Below, piece by piece: positions 57,267-64,000 of a stretch of 64,000 bases of DNA. This DNA is from Gammaproteobacteria bacterium (GTDB taxonomy: Bacteria; Pseudomonadota; Gammaproteobacteria; Xanthomonadales; Marinicellaceae): assembly GCA_041395445.1 (NCBI GenBank), contig JAWLAO010000006.1, positions 1 through 64,000 of the forward strand, given 5' to 3'. Below the pieces are notes generated by a model, which was not told the origin of the DNA, did no database searches, and saw nothing but the letters and a program-made list of their open reading frames with translations. Made by a program: the position numbers and the translations under genes. Each line of letters begins with the position of its first letter. Position 1 is the first letter of the stretch.

Positions 57267-59156
57267 ATGAAAAATATGAAAATTCATTCATATATCAGCA
57301 GAATCTCAAAAATCACACTTTTTTCTGTGATTTTTACAGGATCGTCAAGTGCGGTTCAAGTTTCGCTTAACGGATCAGAGGATTTGCATGTTATTGGGAA
57401 TGTGACCTATAACTATCAAGCTCCTTCGCCGGCTAAAGTCGGTTTTCAGGCAGGAGTTCCAATTGTCTGTTCAAGTGTGGGAAGTTCGGCCTCTCAAATT
57501 GTCTTTGATGCCACTGACTCCAATGATTTACCAATTCAAACAGCCAATAACGCAGTTTTATCTACTGTCTATAATCCATCTCAAAATAAAGTCTCGATTA
57601 ATACTGATGGAACAATAAAATGTGCAACGGAAACAGGAATGCATAACGATGTAATTTTGATGACAGGATTTGAAGATGCTTTGAATGACCTGGAAGTTGA
57701 ACTACAAGACTCTGATGGATTTGTTTTTCCTGAAATAGTTTCTGTCGCTAATCAACAAGTTTTCTCTTATAGGTATGTTGTTAGAAACAATGGTTTTGTA
57801 GATGTAACCGGAAACTTTGAAGAGTTTTATAATCTTGTTCCAAGTTCACCCTATTTTTCTGGGGTTGGAGGGGCAGATTGGACTTGTAATGCAGGTGCTG
57901 CCACATTAGGGGCTACTAACTGTGGAGATGCTTCATTTGGAAATGACTTGGTTAGTCTGCAGAATGCATTTATTGCCTCTGGCGAAGAGCTTGTGATAAG
58001 TGTTTCAAGAACTGTAGAGATTCCAGGAGGAACCGTTGGCGAACCTATTGAAATGTTAGCTGCGGCGTTTGTAAAAAATGCAACAGATACAATTCCATTT
58101 AATAATGTATCCTACAAAATCATTCAAACAACGACTAATATAGCTCCGACTATTGATTTTTCATCTATGAATGCTTTTGATGAAGATACTGGAAGCTCAG
58201 TAGTTGATTTTACTGTTAGCGATCCAAATATGAATGATGCAGATATTGAAGTAACAGCGATTTCATCTAATCCTAATGTGATTCCTAACTCGCCTTCTAA
58301 TATTATCATAACTCACAATGGTGGTTCAGACAGGTCCATACAAATTGTACCAAATCCTGATGCCAATACTGAAACTCAGTCTGCCACAATAACGATTATT
58401 GCCGATGATGAAATCACTACTACGCAACATGTATTTGGTTTGGTTATCAACCCAATTAATGACGAGCCAAGTTTTAGTTTTGTCTGTGTCGATAATAGTG
58501 TTGATAGCCTTACAGGTCAAGTGACATGTAACGATTCAAATACACCCGAAGCCATTTCTTTGGATAACTTCATTACTAACATTGATTATGGAAATTCGTT
58601 CGAAACTCATCAAAAAACAAGCCAGTTCTTGATTTCAATTGCTAATGATCCTGATGGAATTATTCATTCAGATATCGGCGGTCATAGTGTAACAATTGAC
58701 CCTGAGTCCAATAGGTTACAATTTAGTTTAGTTTCAGGACATTACGGAACGGCTTCGATTTCAGTTCAGCTGAGAGATGACGGAGGAACTACAAATGGAG
58801 GGGATGATTTGTCAGTTGTGAAGAACTTTACAATTTCTGTGCCGGTTCCGGAATATCAAGTTTATGCGACAGTTCAAAATCTTCCTAGCTTCCAGGGGTT
58901 TAGTCTAAGGCTGGAAGAAAATGCACAAAGTATTGCATATGAACCAATCACTTTAAATGGGGTGTATAATATTGGTCAGATACTCCAAAACAATGATTTT
59001 ACCGTTTCCATTGAAGCGGAAAGTGGTGGTGCAGGAACTTGTATTATCGTAGCAACCGATACAGGGACTATTAATCAACAAAACTTTAAATCGATAACAG
59101 GTACGGGTCTGAATCAGGATGTGAATTTCACCGTGGACTGTGCATCTATCCCCTAA
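57267..59156 (+). CDS. Large exported protein with DUF11/cadherin-like domains
   Basis: A 629-aa protein with a signal peptide (ending SSSAVQ). Residues ~150-290 hold a DUF11-like repeat (YVVRNNGFVDVTGNF, then WTCNAGAATLGATNCG), and ~290-400 an Ig/cadherin-like domain opening with NIAPTIDFSSMNAFDEDTGS. A further beta region (SVSVQLRDDGGTTNGGDDLSV-like) and a short Cys-containing end follow. It resembles proteins exported by Marinicella-type bacteria; the C-terminus lacks an IPTL or PEP sorting tail. Function unknown. Confidence 0.75.
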   Translation: MKNMKIHSYISRISKITLFSVIFTGSSSAVQVSLNGSEDLHVIGNVTYNYQAPSPAKVGFQAGVPIVCSSVGSSASQIVFDATDSNDLPIQTANNAVLSTVYNPSQNKVSINTDGTIKCATETGMHNDVILMTGFEDALNDLEVELQDSDGFVFPEIVSVANQQVFSYRYVVRNNGFVDVTGNFEEFYNLVPSSPYFSGVGGADWTCNAGAATLGATNCGDASFGNDLVSLQNAFIASGEELVISVSRTVEIPGGTVGEPIEMLAAAFVKNATDTIPFNNVSYKIIQTTTNIAPTIDFSSMNAFDEDTGSSVVDFTVSDPNMNDADIEVTAISSNPNVIPNSPSNIIITHNGGSDRSIQIVPNPDANTETQSATITIIADDEITTTQHVFGLVINPINDEPSFSFVCVDNSVDSLTGQVTCNDSNTPEAISLDNFITNIDYGNSFETHQKTSQFLISIANDPDGIIHSDIGGHSVTIDPESNRLQFSLVSGHYGTASISVQLRDDGGTTNGGDDLSVVKNFTISVPVPEYQVYATVQNLPSFQGFSLRLEENAQSIAYEPITLNGVYNIGQILQNNDFTVSIEAESGGAGTCIIVATDTGTINQQNFKSITGTGLNQDVNFTVDCASIP

Positions 59157-59181
59157 CCAAAAAGGTTACTTTAAATACAAA

Positions 59182-59210
59182 AAAAACCAGGAATTTTCCT
59201 GGTTTTTTTT
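59182..59210. terminator. Bidirectional terminator
   Basis: CCAGGAA (59187-59193) pairs with TTCCTGG (59196-59202); A and T runs on both sides let it serve both the gene on the left and the minus-strand DUF4252 gene on the right. Confidence 0.9.
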
Positions 59211-59232
59211 GAAAGATGTATATAACTAATCT

Positions 59233-59751
59233 TTAGCTATCAGCTATAACTCCATTCAGATTGACATCGAAATTCTTGCTCAGTTTTGAAAGTTGTTTTA
59301 AATCCAAAGTTCCTTGCATATCAATAACAACCATTTCATCGTTTTCTTCCAAAACAATGACCATTGCATCTTCCAGTTTGTCACCATTGACTTTAGCAAC
59401 AATATGAACCATTTCATCACTTTCTTTGACTGTAACTATTTGTTCATATCCTTTTGACAATAAATCATCAATTTTAGACTTCACTAATGAGGTGAGCTTT
59501 TTTGTATTTTTTGATTTATCCAGTTCAAAAACTGTAACTCTCAATTTGCTCAGTCCGGATAAAAAATCATTTACTTTTTTTGCTTCTTCATCATCTGAGA
59601 ATGAAAGAATTGTGCTGATTATACCTGTTCCGAGATTAATGTTAACCTGGGGGTCGCTTCCTATCGCTTTGCTGATATCATCCACAAAGGATTTAGCATG
59701 CAAGGCAGTGAATGATAATGTCAATATAAAGAAGGCTAGTATTTTTTTCAT
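59233..59751 (-). CDS. DUF4252 family exported protein
   Basis: A 172-aa protein with a signal peptide (ending LHAK). The mature domain (VTVFELDKSK, YEQIVTVKESDEMVHIVAKVNGDKLEDAMVIVLEENDEMV-type strands) is typical of DUF4252. The family is mostly found in Bacteroidetes and Proteobacteria, often near sigma factors. No role is established. Confidence 0.82.
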   Translation of the reverse strand: MKKILAFFILTLSFTALHAKSFVDDISKAIGSDPQVNINLGTGIISTILSFSDDEEAKKVNDFLSGLSKLRVTVFELDKSKNTKKLTSLVKSKIDDLLSKGYEQIVTVKESDEMVHIVAKVNGDKLEDAMVIVLEENDEMVVIDMQGTLDLKQLSKLSKNFDVNLNGVIADS

Positions 59752-59868
59752 AATTATTTCTCATTGGTTAAACTTACCTAAATAACGGTGTGGCTTTGTA
59801 AAAGTTACTATTTGCTTGGAATTTATTTTTTTTTTGGTAAGATTTATAAGAAAAAAGAGGGTTCAATA

Positions 59869-60699
59869 ATGTCTGAAAATGATAACAAAGAGTATATAAA
59901 ACCACTGGTTGCACCTTGTAGAAATGTGGATATGGACGCTCCTGCCAGATGGCTCAAAAAGGGCTGGTATGACTTTAAGAGAGTACCAAGACTAAGTCTA
60001 ACCTATGGAATTGTAATGATGTTGGTTAGCTTGCTAATCACTTATATTGCTTATAATGCTCACTCTATTGTCCTTGCCATTGCTTTAATTGCCGGATTTT
60101 TCTTTATGGGGCCGGCAATTGCCATTGGTCTATATTCAATCAGTCGTCAGCTCAACAATGACGTAAAACCCATGTTTTTACGCTGTTTGAGAGAAGGGAA
60201 AAAATATTTCGGTAACGAAATGGTTTTGGCATTTATATTTTTAATTGTTTTTCTAATTTGGGCGCGAGCAGCAAGCATGGTTCATATTTTCTTCCCGTCC
60301 ATGTCGAGTATGGATGTTATGGATTGGGTCAAATTTTTGGGAATAGGAACAGCTGTGGGTGCAATTTTCGCAATGGTCGTGTTTTGTATCGGAGCCTTTT
60401 CGATTCCAATGCTAATGGATAGAAATGTTGATGCAGTGACTGCTATTTTAACTTCCATTAATGCAGTATTGAAAAACAAATTTGTCATGGCCGTGTGGGG
60501 TTTGACAATTGTAATGATAATTTTGTTGGGGGTCGCAACCGCTTTTATCGGTTTTGCAATATTTTTACCGGTCATTGGACACGCCTCATGGCATGCTTAT
60601 AGTGAAGTCATTGATGCGGAGCAATGGGAGTTAGGACCGGGACTAGGTAAGATACAACCGAATAAAGTTGACAAAGAAAAAAACAAAGATAATGACTAA
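59869..60699 (+). CDS. DUF2189 multi-pass membrane protein
   Basis: A 276-aa inner-membrane protein. ATG 59869 sits behind a good AGAGGG site; a GTG/TTG-type extension to 59788 is unneeded. The DUF2189 opening is RWLKKGWYDFKRVPRLSLTYG, then LAIALIAGFFFMGPAIAIGLYSI. Six hydrophobic helices and a short acidic/Lys-rich tail are seen. Function unknown. It may be cotranscribed with the second RND pump, 62 bases downstream. Confidence 0.85.
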   Translation: MSENDNKEYIKPLVAPCRNVDMDAPARWLKKGWYDFKRVPRLSLTYGIVMMLVSLLITYIAYNAHSIVLAIALIAGFFFMGPAIAIGLYSISRQLNNDVKPMFLRCLREGKKYFGNEMVLAFIFLIVFLIWARAASMVHIFFPSMSSMDVMDWVKFLGIGTAVGAIFAMVVFCIGAFSIPMLMDRNVDAVTAILTSINAVLKNKFVMAVWGLTIVMIILLGVATAFIGFAIFLPVIGHASWHAYSEVIDAEQWELGPGLGKIQPNKVDKEKNKDND

Positions 60700-60761
60700 T
60701 GGCATAGTCAACAATTGAATGTTATTATTTATAATCAACTGCTTTAATCGAGTTCAAATAA

Positions 60762-63700
60762 GTGCAACTAACTAAAAGCTCCTTAAATAACCGGGTTGCC
60801 GTCGCTGTGGGTGTGTTTTTGGTGGCGATTTTCGGATATATCAGTCTGACACATCTTCCGATACAATTGGCTCCCAATGTTGAAAGACCCGCTATCGGTA
60901 TAAATACGGCCTGGCGGGGAGCAGCACCGGAAGAGATAGAATCTGAAATTCTGGAGCCTCAGGAAAAAGTGTTTCAAGGCTTACCGGGATTGGAACAATT
61001 GTCTGCAACGGCAAGTGCGGGCAGCGCCAGTGTCACTTTGGAATTTGCATCGGATATGGACATGCAACGTGCACTGGTTGAGGTGATTAATCGCTTAAAT
61101 CAGGTTCCTTCCTATCCGGTTGATGCTACCGAGCCCCGAGTGATTTTGGGAGCGAGCCGGTTTGGAGGCAGTCCTATTGCATGGTTTTCCATGAAGCCAC
61201 TGCCGGGCAATAATCGGGATATTGCTGAATATCAGGACTTTGTCAATGATAATATCGTGCCCAAAGTCGAACAAATCAATGGTGTTACGGCTGTGAACTC
61301 TTTTGGAGGCAGGCCGTTTGAATTGAGAATTACTTTTGATCCTTTTAAGGCAGCCACTCTTGGAGTGGACCTCACTCAAATCTCAGGTTTTAGTAACTCA
61401 TTCAATAATATTTCTGCCGGAACCAAAGACATTGGGAAACGCAAATATACAATTCGCTATGAAGGCAAATATGATGCCACGAATCTGCAGGATATGATAT
61501 TGCAATGGCGTGATGGCAAACCGATTTACCTCAAAGACATTGCAGATATTAAGATGCAAATGCAGGATATGACAGGATCAATCACTCAAAGCGGAGCTCG
61601 TGCTGTGATGATGAATGTCATTCCGGAAGCTGGAGTGAATGTGCTGGATGTTATGGACGATCTCAAGGCTATGATAGAAGAACTGCGAACCGGATTGCTG
61701 CAGGATAATGGTCTGAGTATTGAGCAGTTGTATGATGAAACGGTTTATACCAACTCCTCAATCTCAATGGTTAAGAACAATCTGTTTTTGGGGATGTTTC
61801 TGGCTATAGCGGTATTGTGGTTCTTTCTGAAACGTGCGGTACCAGCATTGATTGTGGCACTGGCAATTCCCATTTGTCTGCTGGCTTCTTTTATTGCTAT
61901 GGAGATATTGGGTCGTTCACTCAATATTATTTCACTGGCCGGTTTGGCATTTGCAACAGGGATGGTTCTGGATGCGGCTATCGTTGTATTGGAAAATATT
62001 GTCAGGCAACGTGAAAAAGGACTGAAGCCAACCATTGCTTCATTGATAGGAACTCAGCAGGTTTGGGCGGCACTTCTGGCTTCAACGGCAACAACTGTTG
62101 CAATCTTTTTGCCGATTATATTTCTGAAAGATGAATCGGGACAATTGTTTGCGGATCTTGCAGTTACCATATCTGTTTCTGTCGTTGTTTCACTGATAGT
62201 TGCTGTGACTGTATTGCCAGCTGCCGCTTCCAAATGGATTAAAGATGAAAACTTTGATGATCATCACTATGACTTGTGGGAGAAAATTGCAAGTTTTATA
62301 GCAAGAATAACAAATACAAAACTCAAACAACAAATATGGGTTTTGGCTCTTACTGTTTTGCCGATGTTGATAGCGTATTCGATTTTACCTCCTGCAGATT
62401 ATTTACCAGCTGGTAAACGGAATCAAAGCTTTGGATTTCTTTTAACACAACCAGGACTTTCGGTTTCCTCGGCGCAGGAAGATCTGGTTAATGTCATCAA
62501 AGGCAGAATGGAGCCTTACATTAACGGAGAGAAACTACCCAAAGTAAAAAATTATTTTCTGGGCTTGTTTGGTGATAGAGCATTTTTTGGTGTCAGGGCT
62601 GAAGACCCCGATGATGTAGATGAGTTATTGGATATTATTAATAAACAGATTTTACAAGGACTGCCGGATACAATTGGTTTTGCAAGACGTGCCTCCATTT
62701 TCAGGGGAATCGGCGGAGCGAGACAAATCAATGTGGATATTCAAGGTGGTGATTTTGAACGTATTCTAGAAGTTGGAAAAATTGCATTCGGGAAGATTCA
62801 GCAACTCATTCCGGGAGCACAAATAAGACCCTCACCTTCATTAGAATATGGTGAGCCTGAATTGCGTATTTTTCCCGATGATCGAGCCATTGCTGAAGCC
62901 GGATGGACACGGACTCAGCTCTCAGGAATCGTCAGAGCCTTGGGAACCGGAAACTTCGTGGGCGAATACTTTGATGGAAGCCGGAGATATGATGTTATTC
63001 TTCGAAATGATGAGTGGCTGACACCGGAAGAGCTGGCTGGCGTTCCGTTATATACCGCGTCGGATGAAATTCTGGCTTTAGGAGATCTTGCAGAAATCAC
63101 CCGGACTGCCGGTCCGAGCCAAATTCAAAGGTTGGATCGTCTGAGAACATTGACACTGCAGGTAACGCTGCCTGATGAAGTGGCACTGGAGGCGGGAATG
63201 AATTTATTGAAGCAGGAATTATCACCGATAATGAAAGAAATGTTGCCGGAAAGCAGTGTGGTGAACTATCGCGGAACCGCTGAATCTCTGACTATAGCCC
63301 TTGAAAGTTTAACCAACTCGTTTTTGCTGGCGATTGTAATTCTTTATCTGTTAATCTCTGCAATGTTCCAATCCTTTAAAGATTCTCTGCTAGTGATTGC
63401 AACCATTCCCATGGCTACTGTAGGAGGTGTTTTTGCAATTCGGTTGATGGATATGACCATCGGTCAGCAGATGGACTTGCTGACAATGATTGGCTTTATT
63501 ATTTTGTTAGGACTGGTTGTGAACAACGCCATTCTTTTGGTGGATCGTGCCAGAAAAGGTCAGGCCGAGGGCATGAGTCGTGATGAAGCCGTGAAAAGTG
63601 CAGTTCTGTTAAGAATTCGCCCAATATTAATGAGTACATTAACCAGTATTTTTGGAATGCTACCACTATTGCTCGTTCCCGGATCGGGAACTGAACTTTA

Positions 63701-63842
63701 TCGCGGACTAGCGGGTGTAATTGTTGGCGGTATGTTTTTATCAACCTTATTTACCCTAATTCTATTGCCAAGTTTGTTGAAACTGTTTTCCAACAGCTCG
63801 GTCATAGATTTATCTGAAAAACAGGAACTAGAAAATGCTTAG
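60762..63842 (+). CDS. RND efflux pump B, AcrB/HAE1-like
   Basis: A 1026-aa pump with GTG start (MQLTKSSLNNRVAVAV). It is distinct from pump A: it starts directly in helix 1 (VFLVAIFGYISLTHLPIQLAP) and helix 4 reads GMVLDAAIVVLENIVR, with a single Asp where AcrB has Asp-Asp. The second half has GLVVNNAILLVDRARKG. The gene order (pump before adaptor) is reversed relative to system A. It overlaps the adaptor gene by 8 bases. Confidence 0.9.
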   Translation: MQLTKSSLNNRVAVAVGVFLVAIFGYISLTHLPIQLAPNVERPAIGINTAWRGAAPEEIESEILEPQEKVFQGLPGLEQLSATASAGSASVTLEFASDMDMQRALVEVINRLNQVPSYPVDATEPRVILGASRFGGSPIAWFSMKPLPGNNRDIAEYQDFVNDNIVPKVEQINGVTAVNSFGGRPFELRITFDPFKAATLGVDLTQISGFSNSFNNISAGTKDIGKRKYTIRYEGKYDATNLQDMILQWRDGKPIYLKDIADIKMQMQDMTGSITQSGARAVMMNVIPEAGVNVLDVMDDLKAMIEELRTGLLQDNGLSIEQLYDETVYTNSSISMVKNNLFLGMFLAIAVLWFFLKRAVPALIVALAIPICLLASFIAMEILGRSLNIISLAGLAFATGMVLDAAIVVLENIVRQREKGLKPTIASLIGTQQVWAALLASTATTVAIFLPIIFLKDESGQLFADLAVTISVSVVVSLIVAVTVLPAAASKWIKDENFDDHHYDLWEKIASFIARITNTKLKQQIWVLALTVLPMLIAYSILPPADYLPAGKRNQSFGFLLTQPGLSVSSAQEDLVNVIKGRMEPYINGEKLPKVKNYFLGLFGDRAFFGVRAEDPDDVDELLDIINKQILQGLPDTIGFARRASIFRGIGGARQINVDIQGGDFERILEVGKIAFGKIQQLIPGAQIRPSPSLEYGEPELRIFPDDRAIAEAGWTRTQLSGIVRALGTGNFVGEYFDGSRRYDVILRNDEWLTPEELAGVPLYTASDEILALGDLAEITRTAGPSQIQRLDRLRTLTLQVTLPDEVALEAGMNLLKQELSPIMKEMLPESSVVNYRGTAESLTIALESLTNSFLLAIVILYLLISAMFQSFKDSLLVIATIPMATVGGVFAIRLMDMTIGQQMDLLTMIGFIILLGLVVNNAILLVDRARKGQAEGMSRDEAVKSAVLLRIRPILMSTLTSIFGMLPLLLVPGSGTELYRGLAGVIVGGMFLSTLFTLILLPSLLKLFSNSSVIDLSEKQELENA

Positions 63843-64000
63843 ATTAATTATTCTTTTATTGATTTCATCGGCATCGTTTGCTCAACAAGGCGGTCCGTCT
63901 CCTGTCAAAACGGCCAAAACAGAAAAGGTGATGATGGCCCCGGAAAGAAAAATACCGGCGACAATTGAAGCCAAATACATTGCTACCATAAAAAGCGAAT
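63835..64000 (+). CDS. RND periplasmic adaptor B, cut by the window end
   Basis: The first 55 codons show a signal peptide (MLRLIILLLISSASFAQ) and the start of an HlyD-type adaptor (VKTAKTEKVMMAPERKIPATIEAKYIATIKSE-like, read in parts). It overlaps the pump B stop by 8 bases, so both are co-translated. The rest lies beyond base 64000. Confidence 0.8.
   Translation, partial: MLRLIILLLISSASFAQQGGPSPVKTAKTEKVMMAPERKIPATIEAKYIATIKSE

Overview
The window looks like a chromosomal segment of an AT-rich marine-type gammaproteobacterium. The mix of an Oar-like TonB receptor, DUF4124, DUF4252, DUF2189, IPTL-type and PPC-domain exported proteins and an RpoH sigma factor resembles Marinicella and other Xanthomonadales-related bacteria. 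That placement is an inference from gene content; no rRNA or tRNA gene, CRISPR array or origin was found.

Layout. (1) 1-3612: a tight set of an M28 peptidase, a GFA protein, a thioesterase and HutI. (2) 3665-8512: an IS3-family island with one full-length copy, an abutting 5'-truncated copy and a second full-length copy, enclosing a broken acyltransferase. The second copy ends exactly in a TonB receptor of which only the 3' half remains (8513-9460). (3) 9563-13292: SDR, DUF3820, DUF454, ATP-grasp, AlkA-type glycosylase and a hemerythrin. (4) 13295-16160, minus strand: PhoD-like phosphatase overlapping an NtrB/PilS-type histidine kinase. (5) 16423-19519: a large Oar-like TonB receptor broken by many small indels. 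(6) 19661-25018: a compact six-gene run with a TAP-type hydrolase, a NatAB-like ABC exporter, a DUF4124 protein and a NarL-type two-component pair. (7) 25168-41999: an exported-protein region. It holds a ~1850-residue Calx-beta/beta-helix protein with one frameshift, three tandem tail-collar (MdpB-like) proteins with a Tat-exported DUF6916-like protein and a GNAT, a second DUF6916 protein, a 61-residue Cys-rich protein, a transglutaminase-like protein lacking its Cys, and a 1792-residue PPC/VWA protein. (8) 42198-47248: RpoH, a repetitive lipoprotein, a recently inserted intact IS256 element with an 8-bp target duplication, ApbE and PrmC. (9) 47304-51388, minus strand: an ankyrin protein, ECF sigma factor and anti-sigma-like protein in one operon, then a DegQ/HtrA protease. 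(10) 51463-64000: PyrF, two RND efflux systems (the second cut by the window end) and several small exported or membrane proteins.

The best candidate for an undescribed system is the tail-collar/DUF6916/GNAT cluster (30827-34078), beside giant surface proteins and with no other phage genes. The main caution is quality: the IS island, the acyltransferase and the Oar-like receptor carry many one- or two-base losses while neighbouring genes are clean. This could mean unpolished repeats in the assembly rather than real gene decay.
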